64,000 nt of DNA from Stagonosporopsis chrysanthemi. Taxonomy: Eukaryota > Ascomycota > Dothideomycetes > Pleosporales > Didymellaceae. The number at the start of each line of letters is the position of its first letter. The first letter of the stretch is position 1. This document shows positions 11,301 to 22,763 of the stretch, one piece after another. Where the stretch lies: contig JAFISE010000127.1 in assembly GCA_022560025.1 (NCBI GenBank), positions 1 to 64,000 on the forward strand, in the 5' to 3' direction. The notes under the pieces are model-generated. The model was given only the letters and a program-made list of their open reading frames with translations. It was not told where the DNA came from and searched no databases. The position numbers and the translations under genes are program-made.

Positions 11301-12675
11301 TTTTCCGCCAGCATGTCTTGAGCGAGGCACAGAAAGCGCCTCTCTCGTGGCGCGAGATAGTTTGGGCCTTTCACTCGGGAAGCCAGGACATCTTGCTTGA
11401 CCTTGTGGGCAGGCACTTCAATGGCAAGATGATGTGGCAGCATGCGCGGCAGTGCGGTGTGTTCATGTGGATGTCGGACATCAACGCACTGGTGAGTTCT
11501 CTTCTTAGTGAACCTTGATCTCCCAGCTAATTCTGGTGTAGCGCGCACAGTTCGAGGTCATTGCTCGCAACGAGTACACAAAGACAGATGAGAAGAATCC
11601 GGTGGATTGCTCGCTATATTACCTCGCCTTACACAAGAAAGCTGTCCTCGTCAGTTTGTGGCGCATCGCCACGTGGTCTCGAGAGCAAGGTGCAACCCAT
11701 CGACTGCTATCAAACAACTTTCAAGAGGAGCGATGGAAGACTGCTGCGCTGAAGAACGCATACGCACTTATGGGGAGGAGGAGGTTCGAGTACGCGGCAG
11801 CGTTCTTCCTGCTTGCCGACCACCTTCAGGATGCGGTCCAAGTGCTGCATAACCAGCTCGGCGACACCCAGCTCGCCATAGCCGTCGCCCGCGTCTACGG
11901 CGGCGACGATCACCCCGTCCTACTGAAATTCCTAAAAGACAAGATCCTCCCCCAGGCAGCCCGTGACGGCAATCGCTGGCTCGCAACCTGGGCCTACTGG
12001 CTGCTCGGCCGCCGCGACACCGCCGTCCGCTCCCTTGTCACCCCGCTCTCGCGCCTTCTCTCACCCCCAGAAACCCCAAACTTCCAGTCCAAATCCTACC
12101 TCACCGACGACCCGGCCCTAGTCGTCCTCTACAAGCAGCTCCGCGAGAAATCTCTCCAGACCCTCCGCGGCGCCACCATGATCGGCATGCGCGAAGAATG
12201 GGAGTTTGTCCTGCACACGGCAAACCTGTATGAGCGGATGGGCTGCGACGTGCTCGCGCTGGATCTCGTGCGCAGCTGGGAGTTCCTGCTCACGCCGCCG
12301 CCGAAGACAATCCCAGGACGGCCGCCGCTAAGCCCGCTCATGCCGCGCGACAGCTTCCGTGCCAACGGACCGAACCAAGGCAGTGGGGACTTTGACTTTG
12401 ATCCGAGGAAGCTGCTGAGGAGGAGGAGTAGCTTGGTTGTCGCGGATTTGCCGGCGAGGGAGCATGTCAGGAACGAGCTGGCGAGGAATGATGGAGCGGT
12501 TGCTGAGGTGGAGAGTGGTGAGGAAGAGGATGAGGAGGATGGAGACGAAGAGGAGGAAGAAGAGGAGAGCGAAGAAGAGGAGGAGCACCCTGCGAACCCT
12601 GCGCCCAAGAAGCCCCCGCCGACGCAGTTCCAGGAGCCGGATGCGAATAGTTTGCTGGATGCCTTTGGATTCTAA
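8316..12675 (+). CDS. RAV1: RAVE complex subunit Rav1
   Basis: Five exons: 8316..8396, 8456..8644, 8692..11013, 11060..11491 and 11542..12675, all in phase 0, giving 1385 residues. Rav1 is the large subunit of RAVE, which reassembles the V-ATPase on vacuolar and endosomal membranes. The first two small exons encode MRGILPGRPQAKLQ and GNALIILDRPNHVIQ, typical of the family. The N-terminal half is a WD40/beta-propeller region (for example TLSWGMPDELLVGS, FARFSPDAELIASTGR, LKIWRR). The Rav1p_C domain follows, with SLYYLALHKKAVLVSLWR and FEYAAAFFLLADHLQDAV. The tail is a run of Glu/Asp at about residues 1325-1360. Exon 3 is preceded by three overlapping acceptors. I used the third (8690-8691) because it joins TAC AAG directly to the conserved WSLQ, and the first lies very close to the likely branch site. 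Confidence 0.92.
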
Positions 12676-12967
12676 TCTGGTACATAGCAGGATCTAGTGC
12701 ACCTCATGAGCTGGATTCTACCGTATCGTGTAACTTCTTCAACGGATACAATCTGTTTCCTAGATCCTCTCGATTGTCAATAGGTGAGTATGATGCTCAC
12801 AAGTGCGAGAGTGCAATAGTCTCAGGTAACGACGGTGTATTCTGGCGACCGCGCCAAAGTCTGGCGTCGCTTCTGTTCTCTCGGTGGTCTACCTAGGAGG
12901 CCCTCAATCCCTTCCTTCCAACCCCCCTGCTCGGCGCTGCGTCCCTCTCCTCCCCCTTGACCCACCG

Positions 12968-14777
12968 CTAGACGGTGCGGGCCTTCTTCACCCGCGGCGA
13001 AGCCACCTCCTCTTCTCCCTCCGCCCACTCCCCATTCTCCTCCAGTCCCTCACTGGCGTCCGACCAGTCCCCCTCCCTACCCTCTACCGCACGGGCGTCC
13101 TCATCGGTGGTCACCCAGGCGTCCTCCAGAGAGGCACCCGGCATCTCACCGACCTCAGAAGCCGGTGGCGACGACAGCTCCGAGGCGGACGAGTGCGGCT
13201 CGCCGGCAGCAGTCCGCTTGCGCTTCCTGCCACCGCTCTGCGCGCAAGTCGGCGCCGCCGCGGGAGGCTCCGCAGGGAAGTCGGAGAGGGGGATGGCAAA
13301 CGCGGGTTTCCGCTCTGCGCGCGGGATGGCCTCGCCGCTGGCGATCCGCGCGCGCAGCGCAAGCGCGTTCCCCGTGAGCACGAAGATTGCCTTGTTCTTG
13401 GGCGTGGGCTTGTCGTGCGCCGAGGCGATCTGGCCGCGGACGGCGTCGACGCCGCGGGGGGACAGGCGAAGCGCGTTCGGCGCGCTGTTGACCGCATTCG
13501 CCATGAGCTGCAGCTGCGCGGTGCTCAGCTTGCAGGCGTCGGTGAAGCCGAATCGGTCGACGCCGAACTTTGCGCAGAAGGCGTTGATGGCCGTGTAGAG
13601 GGCGCGACGCTCTGCCACGTTCCAGTGGACCCGCACCACTTTCGCCGTGTACTTTGCGTCGCGGCGACGCGCAAACTGCAGAACCCACTTGTTGTACGAG
13701 GTGCGAAACCTCTTGTCGTTGGGTTCGACGTTCTTGAGGATGTTGGTGTTGACATAGATGTCCTGGTACGCGTGGGTGTCTCGGTCGAGACGGCGGAAGA
13801 AGACGTTGACCCTCCATCTCTCTTGACGCTCGCCTTCGCCACGGATCCACTCGTACCCGGAGGTATCGGGCACGAGCTTCCACGGCGAGCCTTTCTTCGT
13901 CCTTGGGACCTTGGACGTCTCCACGTCTGGGAAGATTACTCCCCCCGTCTCGTTGGATGCGCTTGCTGGAGAGGAAACGACCTCGGGCAGTTCCGTCTCT
14001 TGGACGTATACACCGCCACTGGGGACGTTGTAGCGGTATGTGATGATGACTTTAGACGCATCCGTGGGGTGTGGACGGATGCTCTCTGTTCCTTCGCGCA
14101 GGGCTTTGGCGCGGTGCTTGCTCGCAGGAACAGGCTGTGGGCCTGACGGTGCAGCGGCCGACATGTCTCCTATCAAAGAACTGTCAAACACACGATCACA
14201 CCAATTTCTAGTTCGAACACCACTTACCGTCGTCTTCTTCATGCTCCTCACCCACAAGCAGCTCTTCGTCGTCGAGCTCATCGTCCGCCTCGGGAGTGAA
14301 TGGCACATCTACGCCATCATTCTGGCTTGATGTATTGGTCATGAGCACTTTAGCTCCGGGAACTCACATTAGTTAACCGAGCGATATTGTAGACACCACC
14401 ACAATCGCTCACCTTCTTCAGCTCCGTCCTCGTACTCTTCCGACTCCTCTGAGCTGCTGTGGTGCATCGGCGCCATGCTATCTGGCATAGAAGACGCAGT
14501 ACTGGCTTGCGGCTCTTCAACGGACATCTCATCGGTGGCAGCTTCGCCATGTGACACTCGAGCTGCTTCAACAGGCACGAGAATGCGCAGTACATTAGCC
14601 GGCGCGAGCGGGCGTCTTCCCTTTGGAAGCCTCAGAAGCTCGTCTCCTGTTGACATCGGTCAGTGATCAGGCACTCCATTGCGCGTTGATAGCAGACGTA
14701 CTCGCACGTGCCGGCTCTTGCCAGCCGGTCTTGGGCACGGAGCTTGTGACGAACTTGGAGCTGCTTCCTTTCGCCAT
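12968..14777 (-). CDS. Uncharacterised basic/acidic nuclear-type protein (543 aa)
   Basis: Four exons read on the minus strand: 14777..14702, 14646..14413, 14347..14228 and 14169..12968. Phases agree across all three introns and give 543 residues. I do not recognise a named domain. Residues 1-25 (MAKGSSSKFVTSSV) are followed by a conserved-looking GRRPLAPANVLRIL, then an acidic stretch rich in Glu/Asp/Ser (about 80-145). A folded core with many aromatic residues follows (WRVNVFFRRLDRDTHAYQD, FRTSYNKWVLQFARRR, VVRVHWNVAERRALYTAINAFC). The C-terminal tail is disordered, with two basic nuclear-localisation-like patches (GGRKRKRT and SPRVKKARTV). The WNVAERRALYTAINAFCAKFG segment faintly recalls a SANT/Myb-like helix set, but that is a guess. 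The gene converges on RAV1 with 292 bases between stops. Confidence 0.7.
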
Positions 14778-15384
14778 GGTATGGTGGATTCGCTTGGGTG
14801 GAAGGGCTGTGAGAGAGAAAGGTATAAGAGACTCAGGAGATATGGGGCGTGGGAGACGGCGCGAACGCTGTGCGAGAGTTGGGTCAAAAAGACGGGCTGA
14901 ACAACGTGCAAAGTGTCGCGAGCTGAGAAGAACTTCAAGAGGTGCAGTATTCGCTGTGGTGAAGTAGAGTCTGCGTCTGCAAGCACGTGGGAGTGAAGCT
15001 TGGACGAGCAAACGCAGGGTGGAAGGCACCAGCTGGATCCGAAAGGGACATAGGTGAAAGAGGACAGTGGACAATAAGGAGCCACCACGAAGGCCCAATA
15101 GGCCAGAGATCAGTGAAGCCATGTTGCTACACATGATACGCATACGCAGAGCAGCTGGGCTGATAATGGTCTCCAATACCGTGTGCTTTGGGCCATATAT
15201 AGGTGCTTGAGCTGGAATACGTTGAGAAGAATCCCAGCCGCCAACACATCGCTATGGCGGCGGACCCGCGACAATCTTAAACCTCTCTTCCAGAACAAGC
15301 TTTGAGCACACGCGGAAAGGCGAGCGTACCTTCTGATCATGGCGCAGAGACCATGGTCACGCCTTTCTCACTTCTGGTCACATG

Positions 15385-15406
15385 CGAGGCGAGGCGAGGC
15401 GAGGCG
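15385..15406. repeat. GAGGC pentanucleotide repeat
   Basis: Four tandem copies of gaggc in otherwise unique non-coding sequence. Confidence 0.75.
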
Positions 15407-17267
15407 ATCCCGGCACTTTTGACAAACGCAGACAGAGGTGTGAGCGGCGCTGTTGAGCTTCCAGTGGCACATATGGAGTGTCTTGGTACATGTTGATCCT
15501 AGAGGCCGTGACTGCAATGTGACAGTCAACATTTCTTTGCTGGGCATTACCGATTTTGCAGCAGTTTCAGCCGTGGTCAGAGTCCTTAAGTGTGCGAGTA
15601 AAAAACAGAGCGAAACTGTCGGCACGAAACTCTTTGTTCATGCCATCCGTCTCTTGCTTTCCCTTCAGTAGAGTCAAAGTAAAGTGCCAATTTTGGCGAA
15701 ACTTATGGAGAGCTGAAAATTCAAGAAACTTGTGAGCAGGCTTGAATTGGAACCCGCGAAATGCCATGGTTTGATATGACGTTCGGTTTGTCAAAGGTAT
15801 ATGCGGCACGGCTAAATGACGTACTTGGTACTTGGTGCTTGTATTAATGTACCTGCAGCATTCATTTTCTCTTCGTTTGACCAAGTAGAAGTGGTGATAC
15901 GAAGCAACCGAGGGGATACTGGCTGGTCCAAACTGTCGTCTGCCCGAGTCATCTCCGCCGACCGCTGACCGCTCGGTCTATCTATCTCCATGTTTATGCC
16001 GGAAGATGTTGCGTATGCCACCTTCCATTTTGGGCTGCAGATATGACAGGAGGGAACGCACTGTTTCTGGCCTGTCGCGACAAGGGTGGGAAACGCTTAA
16101 TAATTTTCATCTGTGGGCAAGCTCGATTGAAACAAGAGGCTATTCAGCAGATCTGCTTTGAACAGTTGTCTCGCCACCCATCATGTTAGGGTCAAAATCA
16201 GCTCACTTGCCTTTCCGATGTTCAACTGACGCGTCCACTGTAGATTCGACAGCTTATGAGCACCGGAGTGTCCGAGAGAGCTGATGGATATGCCAACCAG
16301 CGTACCCTCGTTTGGAGTGTACATCGTACATAGATATCCGAATAGCCGGCCGATGTTCCTTCGGTGGGGAACGCTTTGTCGCAAGCACTTTCAGCGTCGT
16401 GTATTATGTGCTGACTTTCGGAAGGAGCCTCACACCATGGGCCGTCAGTGATATGTCGCGTACTACAAGCTTATGTTGCTTTCAGTCCGGGCTTCATACA
16501 AGAGTCGGAGATGTGACGGCCTTCGGGATCAGACTGAGGCAGGCCATCGTTCGCTGTGCAAACCGACACGCAAGAAGCAGGGCCGTGCACCGCGTCAGCT
16601 AGGGCAACAGCGCGTGGGTCTTGTTGCGGCGGTGCATACACCAGTTATGTTCGCTGTGGCGGACACGTTCTGGCCGACATCTCCGGGGAATCAGTATCCA
16701 CTTGGTGTCCGGAGTGGGTCGTGAACAAGCTCACCAAGGCGCAATAAGCAGTGCGAAGCTCAAGGTCAAGCTTTGAAGTGGGCCTGCTGTTCCTTTGTGG
16801 GTAGGGCGGCAATAAGCGTCTGACGACCGTCATCCAAATCCCACCAAACGCAGTGCCGAACATCCTGAAAACCCCGCTGACTATACCATCGCTGAGCAGA
16901 ACGCGCGGCGCTCTCATGGCGGATTTAATTCGTGAACCATGCTGATGATGCATCATCGAGGGCAACGTCCAATGGTTCCGTTCCAGCCACCCGCTAGCGC
17001 CACCGGCATTTTGCGGGTATACCCTTTATTGCAAGGACCTGAGTCCATCTCCAATCGCTACGGCTTTATCGAGAATCTTGTTCATACTCTGTATCCCCAC
17101 ACTACCTGGCTGACCCGCCCGTGGGGATGACAAACCGGCCTTTTGACGTCAATCGATGTAATTTGATCTACTGTTGTCATTGAGTAGCGCTTCTCACAAG
17201 CCGACGACTGGATGAGCCGGCACATCAGCGGCTCTCATTCAACGCGGCAACTTGCCTTGCCATAAGG

Positions 17268-17273
17268 TATAAA
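17268..17273 (+). promoter_or_regulatory. TATA box of oxalate decarboxylase gene
   Basis: TATAAA lies 67 bases before the ATG at 17340, the usual distance for a fungal TATA promoter with a short leader. Confidence 0.45.
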
Positions 17274-17339
17274 TGGAGCCGCTTGTGGTTGCCAGTATAT
17301 TTGACAGTCCACACTGTCGAAAAGCCGTTCGCTGCAAAC

Positions 17340-18938
17340 ATGAGATACTCTTTCGTTCACGCCTTGTCTTCTTTGGCTGGCTCTGGCTTTGCCTTCCCCG
17401 CTCCCCAAGTGTCTGCAGTCAGTGGTCCTGTTTACCCTTCGGCGGTAATCAGCGATCAGGTTTTGCCCACCGGAGCGTCAGGTTCTCTACGTGGTTCTGA
17501 AGCGTTGATTGGGTTTGCAGCCTCCAACCCTATTTCTGTAAAGTCGACTGTCATTCCCCCTGACGACTTCGAGCTGGGTGTCGGACAATCCTCAGACCCA
17601 GATGAGGGTCTCTATATTGATCTTACAAACGTCAAGAACCCTCAGCCAATCCGAGGAGGCACGACTGGACCTACAGATCCAGGGCCAAGGTAAGCCCAAT
17701 ATTCGAAGGAGTCTTGCCATGTAATTTCGAGCTCACGCTCGGCAGGACCTCCGCCTATGACGCGCTGAACAGCGATATCTTTGCACCCCCTACTACTGAT
17801 TCTGGTGATGTGGGAAATGCAAAGTGGCCGTTCGGACTGTCGCATAACCGCCACGGCCTGGCAGGCGCCGGCTGGGCGCGCAACCAGAACGTGAACCAGC
17901 TGCCCATTGCAACAGCTATGGCAGGTGTCAACATGCGCTTGAGTCCCAACGCCTACCGCGAACTTCATTGGCACAAGCAAGGAGAGTGGGCTCTTATGTA
18001 AGTGTCATTTCCGCGACCTGATTCTCCGCGCGCTAACTGGTGCGTATAGGCTCAACGGCAGTGTTCGCATCCAGTCCATGAACGAAGCTGGCCAGACTTT
18101 TGTCGACGATGTGACAGAAGGTGATGTGTGGTTCTTCCCACCCGGTATCCCACATTCGATCCAAGCTTTCGACACTGGCTGTGAGTTCCTGCTCGTTTTT
18201 GATAGTGGTGATTTTTCCGAGGACAACACTTTCCTTCTCTCAGAGCTCATGGAGCGGAATCCCAAGTCAGTCCTGGCCAAGAACTTCCGCACAACAACCA
18301 AGACTTGGGACAACTTGCCTGATGGCCAGCTCTGGATCTTTCCAGGTACTCCAGCGCCTAGAAACATCAGTGAACAGAACGTCACCGGACCTGCTGGTGT
18401 CATCCCTAAGCAGACTCAGTACACGTACCACTTCTCACAGCAGCAACCACTGAAGGTACCTGGCGGCTCAATCAAAATCCTTGACCCCAGCACATTTCCT
18501 ATCGCGGACACATTTTCGGCGGCATTGATCACGGTCGAGCCCGGTGCGATGCGCGAGATGCACTGGCACACCACATCTGACGAATGGACCTACTTCCTCC
18601 AAGGTTCTGCTCGACTTACAGTGTATCAAGCGCCTGGTTCCGCGCGCACATTCGACTTCACTGCTGGCGATGTTGGCTACGTGCCCGTCCCCAACGCCCA
18701 TTACCTCGAGAACACCGGTAACGAGACTCTGGTCTTCCTCGAGGTGCTCCAGGCTAAGGAGTACTCGGACATCAGTGTCAACCAGTGGCTCGGTCTTACA
18801 CCCAAGCAGATCGTGAAGGACCATCTAAAGGTCAGCGATGGCTTCCTAGCTTCGCTGAAGAAAGACAAGCCTATCATCGTGCCTGGTAACCCTGCTCTGA
18901 CCACCACGGATTTCACGCCATCTTCTGGCGGACATTAA
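17340..18938 (+). CDS. Secreted bicupin oxalate decarboxylase
   Basis: Three exons, 17340..17689, 17746..17997 and 18050..18938, give 496 residues. The enzyme converts oxalate to formate and CO2 using Mn2+. Residues 1-22 look like a signal peptide (MRYSFVHALSSLAGSGFAFP), so it is probably secreted or wall-bound. Cupin domain 1 carries metal ligands His191, His193, Glu197 and His236 (LHWHKQGEW and PHSIQ). Domain 2 carries His372, His374, Glu379 and His418 (MHWHTTSDEW and NAHYLEN). The lid loop reads FSEDNTF, with Glu258 where the catalytic glutamate of bacterial oxalate decarboxylase sits (FSENSTF). That argues for decarboxylase rather than oxidase activity. Length and two-cupin layout fit the fungal family. 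It stands alone, with no formate dehydrogenase or transporter beside it. Confidence 0.9.
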
Positions 18939-20228
18939 AAACGGTGAACTGTGTTTTCGAATGAAGGCTGTAGAAGCTAGATTAAATAAGTTTTGGAGAG
19001 CTTATCGATTAAGACCACGATTATGTTGGGTTCCGCTATCTCGCCGCATGGTATTCAGAGCATCGAAGGTCTTGCAAAGGTGGAGGCCTGACGCTAATGC
19101 TCGGTGAGCTCATCAATAGGAGCAAGGTTTTTGCTGCTCTTGGTGCCTTCACAGTCCGTCGCTCATGGTACTAAGGACCCCATGAGTAGTTGTCCTCCTT
19201 TTGAACTCTTCATCAACATTTCCTAGGCCCAAATTTGCCACCCATCTTTCTTCGTTCTTAATTACGGGCCACCATCTTACTCAATGCTATCCTTCTTGTC
19301 CAAGCCTCTGCAACATCACACTGGCACAGACATGCACCTGCCTATTTGTGTTCGCAGGTAACTCGACTCTTTTCCACCGTTTACCAGCACCTCCTCCCTC
19401 TTTCGCATCGTTGAATTGATAGCTGACAGTGACAAAAGCGCCTGATTCAGTCGACATTTGTGCTCTTCAAACACCCCATACGATGCCTCGGACAGAAGTC
19501 ACAAGTACCCAACACACAACCCCCAAATTACCCAATCCAACAACTCTTGATTCAGATCGCCTGCAACCAACACACTTTGCAGCAGCTCAACGGTCATGGA
19601 CCACAGGTGCCTGGAGACTTGTAAGTCTGCCTTTGCCGGGCCGAGACTATGCGTGATGCCGATGCAGTCTTGCGCCGATGCGAAAGAGGTTGCCATGCAT
19701 TTCGATGAGGCCCTTCATGTTTGGATCGCAGAGTCGTGACCCGTGCGATGACGGTCGTGTTCTTGTGAATTGCATGCGGACCGTGAGCTTGAACTAGGGC
19801 TTTGCTGCGCTCGAGGAGATTGCGGAAGCGCGATGCTATTGCAAGGGCAACGGCGTTCGCTGGGGTTGTGGCTAGCCAACGGCGGCTGTGATAGTTGCGA
19901 AGCTGCTTTCTTCAGAGTTTCTTGGTCGAGCATCATTCCGTGTTATTTTGTTTGTAATATCACCAGTACGGTATGGCTACACTTGTGGTGAGACAGATCA
20001 CAGTCAATGGGGTGATGGTCTCATCACAAATGATCGACTGGGAGGCAAAAGCCTCATACTCACGATCGTGAGGAATCCCAACAAACGTGACGTCGAAAAT
20101 AGACAGACATTGAACTGGAATCTGGTCAAGGATTTGCAAGAGACGCAAAAACCCTTGTAACATTCCACCTGTTTGTTTGCAGGAGACCACGCTAACGGGA
20201 CGTTACGAACGAGTATGCACAATCTTCC
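18939..20228. other. Intergenic region, no gene seen
   Basis: This 1290-base gap lies between the oxalate decarboxylase and receptor-like genes, which converge on it. The short frames inside show no recognisable family, clear start context or splice structure. Confidence 0.5.
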
Positions 20229-21702
20229 TCAGTTCCTTCCAAGGCTGAGAATACTTCCCCTGGTGAAACTATAACGGAAACTGTCTCTCAGATACAAACG
20301 GGGTGCAGGCTCCTCGACATCCTGCTGCAACGTCGTGCTCTGCAGAATATATCCCTCGGACTGGGTTTGAACATAGTCTTCTTCTTCGATTACCATTGAC
20401 GGAAGCGTAACCATAAGTCCCTCGCGGTTGGTAGATGCAGCTGTTAAGCTTATCGGCCCTATGATCTCAGTCAAGGTTCCTTCCCCAAGCCGAGTCGGCA
20501 CCAAGTCAGACGGGCTGAGGCTTCTTCTGTAACCACGACGATCGTCCCGTTTCTGTCCGCTGTTCGAAGAATAGTAAGTATGGCTCTCTCCAGGAGCCGA
20601 GGCCAAACTCAAGCGCCACAGCAGATGACGCACGAGCGGACGCAGAGTCGCTATACTACTGGCAGTAATACCAATCCCCGGTTCAACCGTGCTCCATATA
20701 GCAACGCCAGTCGTTGCATACAAAAAGTCAGGTCCGTTCGTGAGTGTGTGTATGTAGAACATGCGGACTATGGTTGCTGTACTACCAATCGCGGCGAAGG
20801 CTAGGATGCCAGCAACGAGTATCTTCGTCTTCCGTTTCATCTGCAAATCGCAGACGATGAACAATGGCAGGGTTCCGAGAACCCAATCGGCGGCGGCGTT
20901 CACGGCCCCGAGTGCGTACGTGATACCTTTAGTGGGGCCTGGCGGCAAACATCTATCGGACAAGGGATGATTGTTCCAAAATTCGGAAACTATCACAGAG
21001 TCAGCGGCTGATCGACAAGGGGTGTAGCAAAGCGCAAGCCGGTAGGCCAGAAGAAGATGATAATTGTTGTAGCTGATTCAGCTGCGGATCTAGGTCTTAC
21101 CAGGAATACACTGAAACATGACCAGAAAGAAGTAGACGATTGAGAACAGAATGGTAGCAGCCATCAGGATCTTGATAGTCCAGACGTGCCATCGTTGTAC
21201 GGCAACTCGAAGATAGAAGTAGCCGATCGAGAATTTAAGTGTACAATTAGCCAGGATGTAGAGTAGCTCGCAGAGATACCAGAACTATTCAGCGTTAGAC
21301 AGGCTGTAAGGCATGTTGGAGCTTGGCCTACTCACTAGTAAAGCTATCCTCGCATCCCGGTCATCCAGTTCCCAACGGTGTCTTCCTGTTCCATGCACAG
21401 CTGCAACTGTCTGGAAAACCAGATATACGGAGAAGATGGCCTGGATCTGTGAGTAAGTGTCGCAAAGATTATATCTGTAGTCAGCCTTACCATAGTTACA
21501 CCCATGAATCTGGAGAGTAAGTAAGCATCTTGAACAAAACAACAGTGCTGGAGGCTTACGCATCATCCAGACCCCAGGTGTGCATCATCTTCCCTCGGAC
21601 AAAAAACCGTAGGCTGACTGATAGCCAGCAAAGAAAGAAGAATAAGATCGCCACCGCGAGCACTTCGCCTCGACGACTGTCCATGATCGTTGGCTTTTGC
21701 AT
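20229..21702 (-). CDS. Fungal rhodopsin-fold (SAT4/PTH11-like) integral membrane protein
   Basis: Five exons on the minus strand: 21702..21560, 21509..21491 (a 19-base microexon), 21446..21336, 21284..21101 and 20989..20229. Phases agree throughout, giving 405 residues. The fold is the seven-helix fungal rhodopsin-type domain found in many ascomycete receptor-like proteins, usually of unknown ligand. Visible marks are HTWGLDDAF at the end of helix 1 (the family's WGxDD), an extracellular loop GTGRHRWEL, LYILANCTLKFSIGYFYLR, then MFQCIPVSEFWNNHP, then DWVLGTLPLFIVCDLQMKRKTK and IWSTVEPGIGITASSIATLRPL. The cytosolic tail of about 150 residues is hydrophilic. No CFEM domain precedes helix 1, so this is not a classical Pth11. 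The start is the only ATG with an open frame into helix 1. Confidence 0.82.
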
Positions 21703-22634
21703 AGCCTTGAAGTCAGCCAAGTATGGTAACCCCTGCTGTCTCAGAACTGCCTGTGAAGGCCATGAAGGAACTGTTCACTCAGGAAGGATAAGCAGAAGAA
21801 TCGAGGATCGGGCAAGGGTTACTGTGATAATGAAATTGCCGACAGCAGGGCGTCCATCTGAGCTAGCTCTCTGGACTCACATAGGTCAGGGGCGCCCATG
21901 GGCATGATCCCGTCAAAGCCATATGGCACTTTCGTTGACGACGACGGGTGAGCTTCTGCTCCCTGAGTCATGCACAACACGGGCGATCGTTCGTAACTCG
22001 GACGTGGCGCATTGTGCTATTCCAATTGGAGCACTTCAGCTAACTTGTTAGTCCCTAGTCTCGAAGTTTATGGATCTCCGAAACGTGGACACCACAAAAA
22101 TGGAGGCGACTCCATGATCACTCAGACGGACAGCAGGTCACCCCCAAGACCCTCCCATTTGGATTTCCGGCAAGTGAGCCCCTCGGTCTGTGCGCCGAAG
22201 ATGACTAGCCAAACTCTCCAGTCTACAGGCTCTTGCAATGTCGGGTCGTACCACAGACGGGACTGTCGGGAGGGCCGCTCTGATATGCTGTTACTGTGTT
22301 AAAGTACTTACCTAAGCACGTTTAATAGGTCCATTCTTTAGCTCATTGAAGCAAGGTAACTTTATAGGGTAAGAAAAGTCAGTAACAGCCACGGTACAGA
22401 CGTAACTAATACCGTCCCGAACAACCCTTCCGCTGTACGTGCCAACGTGGCCAGAACCTGTATGCAAGGGTACCAGCAATACGCAGGAGGCGGCGTTCAA
22501 TGTGTGCTTTGGAACACTGTAGCGTTTGATAGACATGACCGCACTGTGGTTTGCATCAGAGGTGGAGGTGGCTGGGTTGACGAGAAAGGGCGCTAGACCC
22601 TTTGAGGATAAGGATACTTAGAAACCCGTTCCTC
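21703..22634. other. Intergenic region left of the transposon
   Basis: This 932-base gap has no gene I can support. A minus-strand frame at 22312..22536 (74 codons, beginning MSIKRYSVPKHTL) has an even composition and its stop abuts a GTAAGT. It could be a small or broken gene, but nothing else supports it. Confidence 0.4.
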
Positions 22635-22636
22635 TA
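22635..22636. repeat. TA target-site duplication (left)
   Basis: The TA dinucleotide directly abuts the left inverted repeat and matches the TA at the right end, as expected for Tc1/mariner-superfamily insertion. Confidence 0.8.
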
Positions 22637-22677
22637 CAGTCTTCGGGGGGTCAGTGCACGTCTTGGCTCAGTGCACG
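22637..22677 (+). repeat. Left terminal inverted repeat, 41 bp
   Basis: It begins CAGTCTTCGGGGGGTCAG and matches the reverse complement of 24697..24737 at 38 of 41 positions. The first 24 bases are identical, and two of the three differences are C/T transitions. The motif tcagtgcacg occurs twice within it, 17 bases apart, a likely transposase-binding pair. Confidence 0.9.
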
Positions 22678-22763
22678 AAAATCGACCTTCTGCACTACCT
22701 AAAAATGAGGTTGTAGAGCCACACACAATAGATATTATTTTGAGATTTTTTTATAGTAATAAT

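Larger units (their letters stand above)
14778..17339. other. Long intergenic region, no gene seen
   Basis: This stretch of 2562 bases has only short unconvincing open frames on either strand. It contains a GAGGC pentamer repeat near 15385-15406 and the TATA box of the oxalate decarboxylase gene at its right end. It marks the start of the sparse accessory region. Confidence 0.5.

Noticed and set aside
12884..14146. Plus-strand open frame of 420 codons opposite the orphan gene
   Set aside because: It is antisense to a well-spliced minus-strand gene and has the Arg-rich composition of a shadow frame.
22312..22536. Small minus-strand frame of 74 codons left of the transposon
   Set aside because: No family, no clear promoter, and no splice partner. 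It is noted only as a possibility in the gap entry.
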